Below are positions 8,152 through 17,025 of a stretch of DNA of 64,000 nt, one piece after another. Below the pieces are notes generated by a model. The model was not told the origin of the DNA. It saw only the letters and a program-made list of their open reading frames with translations, and ran no database searches. Source of the stretch: Candidatus Thiodiazotropha endoloripes (GTDB lineage Bacteria > Pseudomonadota > Gammaproteobacteria > Chromatiales > Chromatiaceae); contig LVKA01000008.1 in the NCBI GenBank assembly GCA_001709035.1, positions 372,001 through 436,000 on the forward strand, written 5' to 3'. Each line of letters begins with the position of its first letter. The stretch's first letter is position 1. A program made the position numbers and the translations under genes.

Positions 8152-10944
8152 ATGTATCAGCAGTCTTTATTCAAAAGCCTACTTTCACGCAAAGTCGCCT
8201 TTGGTGCGACACTGGGTGGTGCTGTCCTATTCATGGTCATCGGCGTCATACTCTGGGGCGGCTTCAATACCGTGATGGAAGCCACCAACACCATGGAATT
8301 CTGCATTTCCTGTCACGAGATGGAAGAGAATGTCTATCAGGAGTTCAAAGGCACTGCTCACGACGGTAATCGAAGCGGTGTTGGCGCAAGCTGCCCGGAC
8401 TGCCACGTTCCCCGGCCCTGGGTGCACAAGATTGTCAGAAAGATCAAAGCCAGTAACGAACTCTGGCACAAAATGTTGGGGACCGTAGATACCCCAGAGA
8501 AATTTGAACAACACCGTCTCACCATGGCCCGCCGGGTATGGAAGGCCATGAAGGAGACCGATTCGAGAGAGTGCCGCAACTGCCACGATTGGGACACCAT
8601 GAATCCCGAAAGGCAGAAACCGCGCGCACGCAATCAGCACGTCTTCGCCATGGAGAATGGCAACACCTGTATCGATTGCCACAAAGGCATTGCGCACAAA
8701 CCCGTACATAAGGAGATCAGTGAGGAGGAGCTGGAGGAGTGGGCCAAACCCATTGAGGACTATAAGACCGAGATACCTGTATCCTTCAAACAGGGACTGG
8801 CCAAAGCTGAAGCTGCGGAAGCAGCTGAAGAGGCGGCACGTCAGGAAGAGTCACGAAAAGAGCGTGAACGCCGCCAGGCGCAGGCATTGGCTGTACAGGA
8901 GAAAATTGACGCCGCTGTGGCCCAGGCCCTCGCCGCGGCAAATTCAAAAGACGCTGGAGCCGTTGCCGCACCTGCTGCGATCGCCCATGGCTTTGGTGTC
9001 GACTGGAGCGGATCGCCTGAACGCCTGATTACCCTTTTCTATCCCGGTCAGACCTCCATGGAGTGGACCCTGGTGGGTAAATATCACGGCGGCGCCCGGC
9101 CTTTCCGCGCCGGCGACCGCTGCACGGTCTGCCACGAGAAGGAACTCGCCGATATGGGCAAAAAGATGGTGACCGGCCAGAAGGCGGAACCGACACCGCC
9201 CGAAGGCAAACGCGCGGCCATCCCGGTAACAGTCCAGGCCGCCCATGATGATGAGCACCTCTATCTGCGTTTCCAGTGGGAGGATACGGAACATGTCCCC
9301 GTCCCCTTCGTGGACGGCGGAAAGATGGATCCCGCCAATCAGGTGAAACTGGCCCTGATGCTGGCCACCGATGAGCTGGAGTACGCCTCCCAGGCTGGTT
9401 GCTGGGGCACCTGTCATGAAGATCTGAGAACCATGCCCGGTCATCCTGATGATGCTGCCGCAGCGGGTCTCAACCTGGATCTCTCCAACGGCGTGACCAA
9501 ATATATCAAGGAGTCGCGAACCAAGGTTGAGGAGAAGGGTCGGCGCGGCAAGAAGCTTGGCGGATGGGATAAACTGAAAGACGATGCCGCCATCAAGGCA
9601 GAGCTTGATGCACACAAGGTCATGGACCTGATCCGTTGGAACAGCAGCGGTAAAACGGAAAGCGGCTATGTACTCGAACAGCGCATCATGGACGATGGTG
9701 GCAAGGTGGATGCTCAGGGTTGGCTGGAAGCGGGACTCTGGACTGTGGAAGTGAGACGTCCCTTGAAATCTTCAGGCACGGGTAATATCGCGATAGATCC
9801 GGGCACTGTCTATAATGTCGGTTTCGCCATCCATGATGACTACACCAATGCCCGTTTTCACCATGTCTCGCTCGGCTATAAACTGGCGTTGGATAACGAC
9901 CAGGCCGAAATCAATGCAGTAAAGGCCGAGGTTACAGCCGCTGCCGCTACCACAGTAGCGGCACCACAAAAGGCCGCCTCGCCAGCCGGAGGGGACGTGG
10001 GCAACAACGTTGACTGGTCGAAGGCTGGAGAGCGTCAGATCACCCTCTTCTATCCCGGCCAAACCTCCATGGAATGGACCCTGGTGGGTAAATTTCACGG
10101 CGGTGCTCGACCCTTCCGCGCCGGTGACCGCTGCACGGTCTGCCACGAGAAGGAGCTCGCCGATATGGGCAAGAAGATGGTGACCGGACAGAAGGCGGAA
10201 CCGACACCCCCTGAAGGCAAAAGAGCCGCCATTCCGGTGACGGTGCAGGCGACTCACGACAATGAGCATCTCTATCTGCGATTTCAGTGGGAAGGTACGG
10301 AGCATGTGCCTATTTCCTTCGTGGATGGCGGGAAAATGGATCCCGACAATCAGGTGAAGCTGGCCTTCATGTTGGCAACCGATGAGTTGGAGTACGCCTC
10401 CCAGGCCGGTTGTTGGGGTACCTGTCACGAAGATCTGCGAACCATGCCTGGCCACCCTGAAGATCCGGCTGCGTCTGGGCTTCCACTCGATTTCAGCCAG
10501 GGCGTAACCAAGTACATTAAGGAGTCACGCACCAAGGTCGAGGAGAAGGGCCGGCGTGGTAAAAAACTGGGTGGCTGGGACAAGCTCAAAGACAACGCTG
10601 CCCTGCAGGCGAAAATTGACGCCCATGAAATCATGGATCTGGTGCGGATAAGCAGCGGCAGCGGCAGTGTGGAGAATGGATACATCCTTGAGCAACGCGT
10701 TATGAAAGGCGGCGAAGCGCTACAGGGTAGTATTAAAGAGGAAGCCGGCTACTGGACCGCCACCTTCAAGCGCAAGCTAAAATCTGAATTATCCGGTGAT
10801 GTGGAGATCGAAAAAGGCACCGTCTACAATTTCGGATTTGCGATCCACGATGATTACACCAACAGCCGCTTTCATCATGTCTCACTCGGCTACAAATTAG
10901 GCCTGGACAATCCAGAGGCGGAGATCAACGCAATATCACAGTAA
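8152..10944 (+). CDS. NirT-type tetrahaem cytochrome fused to two EB_dh-like haem domains
   Basis: A 930-residue membrane-anchored multihaem cytochrome, probably passing electrons from quinol to the periplasm. Residues 20-37 form a membrane anchor, followed by a NapC/NirT domain with four haem sites: CISCH (51), CPDCH (81), CRNCH (141) and CIDCH (173). An Ala/Glu-rich helical linker (about 190-280) leads to two copies (283-582 and 620-920) of a domain like the ethylbenzene-dehydrogenase/DMSO-reductase-type haem subunit. Each copy carries CTVCH plus an unusual CWGTCH, so up to eight haems in total. The copies are almost identical over long stretches, showing a recent internal duplication. NirT alone is about 200 residues, so this fusion is far longer. 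Its position right after nirS suggests it feeds electrons to NirS. Confidence 0.85.
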   Translation: MYQQSLFKSLLSRKVAFGATLGGAVLFMVIGVILWGGFNTVMEATNTMEFCISCHEMEENVYQEFKGTAHDGNRSGVGASCPDCHVPRPWVHKIVRKIKASNELWHKMLGTVDTPEKFEQHRLTMARRVWKAMKETDSRECRNCHDWDTMNPERQKPRARNQHVFAMENGNTCIDCHKGIAHKPVHKEISEEELEEWAKPIEDYKTEIPVSFKQGLAKAEAAEAAEEAARQEESRKERERRQAQALAVQEKIDAAVAQALAAANSKDAGAVAAPAAIAHGFGVDWSGSPERLITLFYPGQTSMEWTLVGKYHGGARPFRAGDRCTVCHEKELADMGKKMVTGQKAEPTPPEGKRAAIPVTVQAAHDDEHLYLRFQWEDTEHVPVPFVDGGKMDPANQVKLALMLATDELEYASQAGCWGTCHEDLRTMPGHPDDAAAAGLNLDLSNGVTKYIKESRTKVEEKGRRGKKLGGWDKLKDDAAIKAELDAHKVMDLIRWNSSGKTESGYVLEQRIMDDGGKVDAQGWLEAGLWTVEVRRPLKSSGTGNIAIDPGTVYNVGFAIHDDYTNARFHHVSLGYKLALDNDQAEINAVKAEVTAAAATTVAAPQKAASPAGGDVGNNVDWSKAGERQITLFYPGQTSMEWTLVGKFHGGARPFRAGDRCTVCHEKELADMGKKMVTGQKAEPTPPEGKRAAIPVTVQATHDNEHLYLRFQWEGTEHVPISFVDGGKMDPDNQVKLAFMLATDELEYASQAGCWGTCHEDLRTMPGHPEDPAASGLPLDFSQGVTKYIKESRTKVEEKGRRGKKLGGWDKLKDNAALQAKIDAHEIMDLVRISSGSGSVENGYILEQRVMKGGEALQGSIKEEAGYWTATFKRKLKSELSGDVEIEKGTVYNFGFAIHDDYTNSRFHHVSLGYKLGLDNPEAEINAISQ
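8998..9897 (+). repeat. Intragenic tandem repeat, unit 1 (EB_dh-like domain)
   Basis: This 900-bp unit encodes residues 283-582 of the NirT fusion. It matches 10,009-10,911 at DNA level, with long near-identical runs around the CTVCHEKELADMGKKMVTG segment. The two units are joined by an Ala-rich linker of about 37 residues. Confidence 0.85.
10009..10911 (+). repeat. Intragenic tandem repeat, unit 2 (EB_dh-like domain)
   Basis: Second copy of the domain (residues 620-920). Differences from unit 1 cluster in the last third (after the RRGKKLGGWDKLKD stretch), while the haem-binding parts stay nearly the same. Confidence 0.85.
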
Positions 10945-11004
10945 CTGCTCTTTACTCCAGACCAAGGGATCGTCAGTGGCCACCATGAATCGGAGAGAAC
11001 CATT

Positions 11005-11340
11005 ATGTTTCGATCTAGCATAATTCTGCTGGTGTGGCTGTTTGGCGCACAACAGGCAGTTGCCGGCGGTGACGAAGTAGTCACAGTCATTGCTAAGGAC
11101 TACAAATTCCAACCTGAAGAGATTACCGTCAAAGTGGGTGCCACCGTACGCTGGGAGAACCACGAAAAGCGCCAGTATCACAGTGCCTGGTTTGAAGTCC
11201 TCGGCGAAGAGCCCGGCGACTACTTCTTTCCTGGGGATATCAGGGAACGCACCTTCGAAAAGGCAGGTACTTACCACTATGTCTGCGAGCCTCACCAAGA
11301 GAGCCACCAGATGAAAGGTGTGGTGCACGTTGTAGAGTAG
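11005..11340 (+). CDS. Secreted cupredoxin (type 1 copper protein)
   Basis: A small periplasmic blue-copper electron carrier of 111 residues with a signal peptide ending near AVA-GG (residue 20). Type 1 copper ligands are visible: His59 in YHSAWF, then Cys94, His97 and Met103 in CEPHQESHQM. It lies 60 bases after the NirT fusion on the same strand, so it is well placed to carry electrons to NirS or the peroxidase; no nirM-type cytochrome c551 is present in this cluster. The electron-transfer partner is inferred. Confidence 0.88.
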   Translation: MFRSSIILLVWLFGAQQAVAGGDEVVTVIAKDYKFQPEEITVKVGATVRWENHEKRQYHSAWFEVLGEEPGDYFFPGDIRERTFEKAGTYHYVCEPHQESHQMKGVVHVVE

Positions 11341-11440
11341 GCTGCTGTTGAGTTCTGATTGGTTGCAAGCAACTTCTCAGCTTGGACCGCAAAAGGTTGT
11401 CGACTAAACGCCTCCGCCCAGTTGGGATAACGAAGATAAC

Positions 11441-12286
11441 ATGATCCATAAAAAACAGTTCTGGCTTGTCGGTGTTACTGCCCTTCTGCTGGCATCTCTG
11501 AGCTGTCACTCCGTTGCCGAACAGGAGCGCAGTTTCACACTACTACCCGATTCACTTTCACAGTGGTACAAGCCAGAGAGCAAGAGACAGGTCTGGCTTC
11601 ACACCATGTTTGCGCTTCGGCGGGAACTACAGGCCGTAGATGAGTATGCCGCTGAAGGAGACCTGGAATTAACCCGCAAGTGGACCAATAAGTTCGCCGT
11701 ACACTATCGTAAACTCCCGGAAATGGTGCCCGAGTGGCAGGATGAGGTCGAGCTGGAAGAGACCGAACAACTTGAAGCGGCAGCCCAAACAGGGGATTTC
11801 AAGCGTGTGGCCAGCGCCGTTTCACGGCTGCAACGCAACTGCCGAAACTGTCATCGGGAGTACCGGGCGCTAACCGCGCTCCGATATCGCTCACCGGATT
11901 TTAGCAAGATCGAGATTGATGACGACCTGGGCCAACCGCAGGAATATGGCGATCACATGGAGACCCTCTCCCAAACGGTCAACCGCATCAAGATAGCCAG
12001 TGTGGACAATCGATGGAGCCACGCACAGAAAGCTGTTCAGCAGCTCCGCGGGCAACTTCATCGGCTGGCGGAGAGTTGCGACTCCTGTCATAAAGACGAA
12101 CTGCCCCGTCAACGGATTCTCGGCGATGCAAGCGTAAAAACACTCGATGAACTGGATGAGGCATTGACTCAACAGCAGCCCAAAATGGCCGGCAGAAAAC
12201 TGGGCGAAGCCGCTGTCGTCATCTGCGCCAGGTGTCACGGCGTACACCGATCGTTGAGCGATACCCGATCCTTTCTGTTTGATTGA
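11441..12286 (+). CDS. Periplasmic three-haem c-type cytochrome
   Basis: A secreted protein of 281 residues with an N-terminal signal peptide (to about residue 26) and three haem-binding sites: CRNCH followed by EYR, CDSCH, and a C-terminal CARCH. The spacing and the CxxCHxxYR style suggest helical cytochrome c'-like units joined together. It is in line with the upstream cupredoxin (100-base gap) and the downstream peroxidase (45-base gap). I cannot name a characterised family; a role in electron transfer to or from the nitrite reductase system is inferred from context. Confidence 0.8.
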   Translation: MIHKKQFWLVGVTALLLASLSCHSVAEQERSFTLLPDSLSQWYKPESKRQVWLHTMFALRRELQAVDEYAAEGDLELTRKWTNKFAVHYRKLPEMVPEWQDEVELEETEQLEAAAQTGDFKRVASAVSRLQRNCRNCHREYRALTALRYRSPDFSKIEIDDDLGQPQEYGDHMETLSQTVNRIKIASVDNRWSHAQKAVQQLRGQLHRLAESCDSCHKDELPRQRILGDASVKTLDELDEALTQQQPKMAGRKLGEAAVVICARCHGVHRSLSDTRSFLFD

Positions 12287-12331
12287 AGTTAGGGCTGTGA
12301 ATAGGCAAATCTCCAGCCCTGGGAGCCAAAA

Positions 12332-13333
12332 ATGAAACCCAAGCTCTGTCTCGTCTTTGTCTTGATGGTGTGCCTGTTCACACCCGGCGTGCAGGCAGAT
12401 AAAACCGATCGCTTGATCAAAAAAGCCAACCGCTATTTTACTCCACTGCCTCAGATCATGCCCGGCAGTGAGAATGACACACCGGAACGTGTCGAATTGG
12501 GGAGAGAACTCTATTTCGACCCCCGCCTCTCTATCAATGACAGCCAATCCTGTGCCAGCTGTCATCCGCTAGGAAACGGCAGGGGCGGTATGGATAGCCG
12601 TCCAACATCACCGGGAGCCCGCGGTGAATTCGGAGACCGCAATACCCCGACGGTACTCAATGCCGGATGGCAGCGTTCCCAGTTTTGGGACGGTCGTGCC
12701 AAGGACCTGGCGGATCAGGCACGTCAACCGATACTGAACCCGATAGAGATGGGTATGCCGGATGAAGCGAGCGTGGTGAACAAACTCAGCGCCATTCCCG
12801 ACTATATGGACGCCTTCGAAAAGGCCTTTCCGGAGGACGCCTCACCCCTCTCCTATGACAATATGGCAGAGGCCATCGCAGCTTTTGAGCGCACACTGCG
12901 CAGTGAATCCCGCTTCGATGATTTCATGCGCGGAGATAAAACGGCTTTGAACGTTCAGGAACAGTCAGGGCTGACGCTTTTTATCCGCCATAACTGCGTA
13001 CGCTGCCATGATGGCCCCATGATCGGCGGTACCCTACTAGAGAAACTCGGGGTGAACGCCGAATTTCATAATACGGAAGACCTCGGGCGTTTTCGGGTGA
13101 CCGGTGAAGAGGCCGACCGCATGGTTTTCAAAGTAGCCTCTCTTCGTAATGTGGCGATCACCGGTCCCTGGTTTCATGATGGCTCGGGAAAGGAACTCTC
13201 CGAGGTAGTAAAAATCATGGCAAGAATTCAGCTTGATACCGAACTTAAAGCTCAGGACGCCGAGGCTATCACCGCCTTTCTTCATGCGTTGACTGGTAAG
13301 GACTTTGAAAGCACAGCCGCCGTGAGTCAGTAA
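12332..13333 (+). CDS. Di-haem cytochrome c peroxidase / MauG family
   Basis: A periplasmic di-haem enzyme of 333 residues, the family that reduces hydrogen peroxide with electrons from small c-type cytochromes or cupredoxins. It has a signal peptide (to about residue 22), an N-terminal haem site CASCH with the ELYFDPRLS approach, FWDGRA, and the second haem site CVRCH, followed by LRNVAITGPWFHDGS typical of the C-terminal domain. Length is normal for a CcpA-type peroxidase. It is the last gene of the nirS-side cluster and meets the nuclease gene tail to tail. Confidence 0.9.
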   Translation: MKPKLCLVFVLMVCLFTPGVQADKTDRLIKKANRYFTPLPQIMPGSENDTPERVELGRELYFDPRLSINDSQSCASCHPLGNGRGGMDSRPTSPGARGEFGDRNTPTVLNAGWQRSQFWDGRAKDLADQARQPILNPIEMGMPDEASVVNKLSAIPDYMDAFEKAFPEDASPLSYDNMAEAIAAFERTLRSESRFDDFMRGDKTALNVQEQSGLTLFIRHNCVRCHDGPMIGGTLLEKLGVNAEFHNTEDLGRFRVTGEEADRMVFKVASLRNVAITGPWFHDGSGKELSEVVKIMARIQLDTELKAQDAEAITAFLHALTGKDFESTAAVSQ

Positions 13334-13415
13334 TCTATTTGGTTGACGGGTTAATAGAAACCTTGATTCACTGCCCTCAAAGGGCGGTAATTCGCTCAAA
13401 TTAGCTTGCGAAAGT

Positions 13416-13964
13416 TCAGTCTGAACCGCCAGCCCCTGCCCAAAGGCGAGTTGGTTTCGCCAGCACTCCCCAAAGCCCTCTGCGCTCGCTCTCGGCCTGT
13501 CGTTGCAGCGATTGAAGTGTTGACGACGCCCCTGGCAATGCAATGGCGTAGCCCTCTCCCACCATTCGGGCGTTAATCGAGACGCCGGACTGTGTGAACA
13601 GTTCCCCTGGCTGCCGTCCATACTTGTCGGGCTTCTCCGATTCCCATCTGAGCTCATAGCTGTACCCTGCGGTGATAAGTTTCTTCAGGTGTCCGGTAGC
13701 AATGATGCCTAGTGAGAGTAACGTCTCCTGAGAGAGGCCGGTGCGCTTACTATCAACAGCGAATTTTGGGTTCTCAATATCCTCCGGCGCGTCGATACCG
13801 ATCAATTGTAGCCGCTTGACCTGGTCTGCCACTGTGATCTTAAGCGTATCACCATCCTCTACCTGGATGGCGTCAACTGAAATCATCAGCGGCTCTGCCC
13901 AACTTTTCGTGACCAAAAATAGGAGGCCGACTGCAATGAGTCTGGCAAGGGGTTTCAATTTCAT
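13416..13964 (-). CDS. Secreted thermonuclease-like (SNase) protein
   Basis: A periplasmic nuclease-fold protein of 182 residues with a signal peptide ending near SWA. SNase motifs are present: VEDGDTLKI, LIGIDAPE, DKYGRQPGELF and NARMVGEGYA, which include the Asp/Arg catalytic positions of the family. AAGGTG lies 8 bases before the ATG. It starts 16 bases after the nirN stop on the same strand, so it looks like the last gene of the haem d1 operon, an unexpected companion. It could instead have its own role in nucleic-acid scavenging. Confidence 0.85.
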   Translation of the reverse strand: MKLKPLARLIAVGLLFLVTKSWAEPLMISVDAIQVEDGDTLKITVADQVKRLQLIGIDAPEDIENPKFAVDSKRTGLSQETLLSLGIIATGHLKKLITAGYSYELRWESEKPDKYGRQPGELFTQSGVSINARMVGEGYAIALPGASSTLQSLQRQAESERRGLWGVLAKPTRLWAGAGGSD

Positions 13965-13980
13965 CTCATATTCACCTTGT

Positions 13981-15573
13981 TCAATGGCTGGTCCCTGAAG
14001 AGCGGGTCAACTTGTTGTGTACGTTGTACTTGCCGGACGGCTTCTTCATCGGCAGTCGCTTGACCTCCTCGAGGGTGCGGGCGTCATAGATCACCAAGGC
14101 TCCGTCCTGGTCCCAGACACTGACCAGCGCGTAACGTCCATCCTTGGTGAATTCCACATGCGCCGAGGTCTTTCCCGGTGCCGGATAGAGCGTCTTGACC
14201 ACTTCCAGGCTCTGCTTATCGATCACGTGCATGGCATCCTTGTGCTCACCGAAGAAGACATCCACCCAGGCGTAGGGGCTCTTCTCGTGACTGCGCATGA
14301 AGAAACCCGGCCCGAGGGTTGGAATCTCCTTAATCACCTCCCAACTGTCGGTATCGAGCACAGTCACCTTGCCGGCCTTGATATTGGGAGTGGCCATCAC
14401 ACGGCGTTCACCGATACGCCAGGTGATGCCTGAACTGAGATGGGGCATACCGGGAAGGTCCAAGGCCCCGACGGCGCGTCCCAGATCGAGATCCACCACC
14501 TGTCCCTTGCCATCGCGTGCGGTGCCGGCAATTTGCGTGTAATCCTGATTGATAAAAAAATCGTCGAGATAGTCCCGGGTCCTGATTCGCCGAACCGGAA
14601 AAGGCTCGGTCACTCCCGTTTCCCCCGAATCCGCCCGATAGTCATGAATCCATTGGCCGAATCCTTTCGGCGGAGGAATCTCATAACTGATCTCCCAAAC
14701 CTGAGGAATATCCTTCAACGCGGCAACGAAGGATGAGCGGGGGTCTGCGGTATAAACTGCGCTGACTCTGGAACTCTTGCCCTTTTCATCTTCCACAGGG
14801 ATCACCTTCAACGGTGTTAGATCCCTTGTATCCAACACCACCAGAGTGTGGGGCAGATAGTTGGCCACCATGACAAATCGACCGTCATGTGAAACGGCCA
14901 GATTGCGTGTATTTATGCCCGCTCTTACCTCTGCCGTGTAGGTGAGGTTGAAGGTGTCGAACTTGCTGATCCAGCCATCACGGGAGGCAAAGTAGACATA
15001 GCGCCCTCCCTCTGCATACTTGGGGCCGCCATGAAGGGCGAAACGGGTCTGAAAGCGGTGAATCGGGGTAAAGGTGTCACCATTCAACAGGGTCGCGTGA
15101 TGATCTCCCAGTTCCACCACCACGAAAAGATTATCGATATCGGCCTCGTAGAGCGGCTTGTCCGGCAGGCTGCCATGAGCATGGTGCTCGATTCGGCTGG
15201 CGGCAATCTGTTGCATTTCCCACTCAGGGATATGCTTGAGCGGGGTATAGACATAGTCCACCAGCGCCTGGATCTGATCGGTACTCAGGCGTGTATTGAA
15301 GGGAGGCATCTGGGTCGCGGCACGTCCCTCTGCAATGGTTTTCAAGGCTTTTTTTGGGCGCAGCCTGCGAAGGTTCTCGGGCAGTAGGGCGGGGCCCGTT
15401 CCCCCCAGCCTGTCCGTGCCGTGGCATTCAGCACAGTGCGTGCGATAGAGTTCATCGACTGACACTTCAGGCAGCCCAGCACTGGCATCGGTAACAGCGA
15501 TGGCAAGGAGTAGCGGCATCAGATACGAGGTCTTTCTGACGGTCAGTATGATGTTACTTGCTTTCGCCGACAT
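13981..15573 (-). CDS. nirN: NirN, dihydro-haem d1 dehydrogenase
   Basis: A NirS paralogue that finishes haem d1 by introducing the last double bond and hands the cofactor on in the periplasm. About 530 residues: signal peptide, a cytochrome c domain with CAECH near residue 50, then a d1-type propeller ending in GKYNVHNKLTR as in NirS. The frame extends to 15624, but ATG at 15573 has GGAG 7 bases upstream and gives a proper signal peptide, so I choose it. It differs from nirS (6359) in the short Lys/Pro-rich cytochrome domain and in lacking the nitrite-pocket sequence context. It is in the assembly operon after nirJ. Confidence 0.93.
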   Translation of the reverse strand: MSAKASNIILTVRKTSYLMPLLLAIAVTDASAGLPEVSVDELYRTHCAECHGTDRLGGTGPALLPENLRRLRPKKALKTIAEGRAATQMPPFNTRLSTDQIQALVDYVYTPLKHIPEWEMQQIAASRIEHHAHGSLPDKPLYEADIDNLFVVVELGDHHATLLNGDTFTPIHRFQTRFALHGGPKYAEGGRYVYFASRDGWISKFDTFNLTYTAEVRAGINTRNLAVSHDGRFVMVANYLPHTLVVLDTRDLTPLKVIPVEDEKGKSSRVSAVYTADPRSSFVAALKDIPQVWEISYEIPPPKGFGQWIHDYRADSGETGVTEPFPVRRIRTRDYLDDFFINQDYTQIAGTARDGKGQVVDLDLGRAVGALDLPGMPHLSSGITWRIGERRVMATPNIKAGKVTVLDTDSWEVIKEIPTLGPGFFMRSHEKSPYAWVDVFFGEHKDAMHVIDKQSLEVVKTLYPAPGKTSAHVEFTKDGRYALVSVWDQDGALVIYDARTLEEVKRLPMKKPSGKYNVHNKLTRSSGTSH

Positions 15574-15577
15574 TGAA

Positions 15578-15815
15578 TCACTCCGCCACGCGATCGATAC
15601 GGTAAGCCGCATGACAACTGACACAGTTGTCCAGTACCTGGGTTAACTGTTGGAGACTCAACTGCATGTCATCCATCTGTCCCGCGTCCAACGCCATCTG
15701 ATCGAACCGCCAATGGGTCCGGTGTGACATCTCCTTGCAGTATGAATCTGTAAACCAGTCCACCTGATACAACCAGGAGTAGCAAGGCGACAATACAGCA
15801 AGTTAAGCGTTGCAT
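15578..15815 (-). pseudogene. Small monohaem cytochrome, frameshifted or internally deleted
   Basis: ATG at 15815 opens a normal membrane/signal start (MQRLTCCIVALLLLVVSGGL) that ends after 48 codons. In a different frame the same stretch encodes FDQMALDAGQ, LTQVLDNCVSCHAAYRIDR, the C-terminal half of a small c'-like cytochrome with one haem site. Together they look like one gene of normally about 150 residues that has lost its middle and shifted frame. A TTG start at 15793 would make a 71-residue version without a signal peptide, which could not be matured. A sequencing error is possible but would not restore the missing middle. It lies between nirJ and nirN. Confidence 0.6.
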
Positions 15816-15837
15816 ACTCCAGCTAAGCACAATGGGC

Positions 15838-17016
15838 TCAACAGGCAGCCAGTGTGTTGGGTTCGGATTTCAGATCGATCTCCTCATCGGTTAGATAGCA
15901 ACCGGGATCCTCTGACCAGGGGTTACCGGTCATTCTCCAGGCCCGGGTCCGGCTGTTACCACCGCAGATGGACTGCCGACCGCAGCCTGCACAACGTCCC
16001 TCAAGGGGCCTTTGTGGTTGCTTCAGTCCTGCCATCAGCGGATCTGAGAGGTCCTGCCAGATCTCGGAGAAAGGTCTCTCCTTGACACTACCGAGGGTGT
16101 AGTCCCACCACATAGTGTCCGGGTGTACGCGACCCTCGTTGTCGATGTTGGCGATATTGACACCGCTCGCGTTACCGCCCCAACGATTCAGCATCTCCAG
16201 CAGGCGCTCATAGTGTTGCGGCAGTTGCCTGGCCACCCAATGAAGAAGGTAGACGCCATCGGCATCGTTGTTGCCGGTAACAAATTCACGCTGCCTTCCC
16301 TGCTCCACATCCTGCCAACAGGTGGTAAAGAGTAAATCCATCGCCTCTCGCGTCATTTGATGGTGGACATCATCACGACGGTTCTTGTAACCGCGCCCGG
16401 CGTAGTTAAGATGAGAAAGATAAAACTTTTCGACCCGCTCTCGCTCCATCAAATTCAGCAGGCCAGGCAGCTCGGCCGCATTGTCTTGTGTGAGCGTAAA
16501 CCGCAAGCCCACCTTGAGGCCGGCCTCTGTGCAGAGCTTTATGCCTCGGAGTGCCTCATCGAAGGCACCCTGTTTACGCCGGAATTGGTCATGGGTCTCG
16601 CGCAAGCCGTCGATGCTGATGCCTACATAGTCGTATCCTATATCCGCAATCCTGCCGATGGAGTCCTCATCGATTAGCGTGCCGTTGGTGGAGAGACCGA
16701 CATAGAAACCCTGTGATTTGGCGCGTCTCGAGATGTCGTAAATATCCGGACGCATCAGCGGTTCGCCACCGGAGAGAATCAGTACCGGAACATCGAACCC
16801 CTTCAGATCATCCATCACATCGAAGACCTGTTGCGTGTCCAACTCCCCCGGGAAGTCCTTGTCGGCGGAAGTGGCGTAACAGTGTTTACAGGTCAGATTG
16901 CAGCGGCGTACCAGATTCCAGATCACCACCGGGCCGGTTGGTTTGGCTGGCCGTTGCGGCTTACCGTCACCCGGTGATTTGTGCAATGCATGCAGATAGC
17001 GACTGATTCGGAACAT
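15838..17016 (-). CDS. nirJ: NirJ, radical SAM enzyme of haem d1 synthesis
   Basis: Cytoplasmic radical SAM protein that removes propionate side chains and installs the oxo groups on the haem d1 precursor. The 392-residue protein has the radical SAM cluster motif RRCNLTCKHCY (Cys39, 43, 46), the LSGGEPLMRPD stretch, and a C-terminal SPASM-like cysteine set (GRCAGCGRQSICGGN). AGGAG lies 6 bases before the ATG. It follows the NirD/L-type genes by 9 bases on the same strand. Confidence 0.95.
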   Translation of the reverse strand: MFRISRYLHALHKSPGDGKPQRPAKPTGPVVIWNLVRRCNLTCKHCYATSADKDFPGELDTQQVFDVMDDLKGFDVPVLILSGGEPLMRPDIYDISRRAKSQGFYVGLSTNGTLIDEDSIGRIADIGYDYVGISIDGLRETHDQFRRKQGAFDEALRGIKLCTEAGLKVGLRFTLTQDNAAELPGLLNLMERERVEKFYLSHLNYAGRGYKNRRDDVHHQMTREAMDLLFTTCWQDVEQGRQREFVTGNNDADGVYLLHWVARQLPQHYERLLEMLNRWGGNASGVNIANIDNEGRVHPDTMWWDYTLGSVKERPFSEIWQDLSDPLMAGLKQPQRPLEGRCAGCGRQSICGGNSRTRAWRMTGNPWSEDPGCYLTDEEIDLKSEPNTLAAC

Positions 17017-17025
17017 GGCTATCTC

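Noticed and set aside
13416-13964. Phage or defence function for the SNase protein
   Set aside because: It has an ordinary secretion signal and no phage or defence genes around it.
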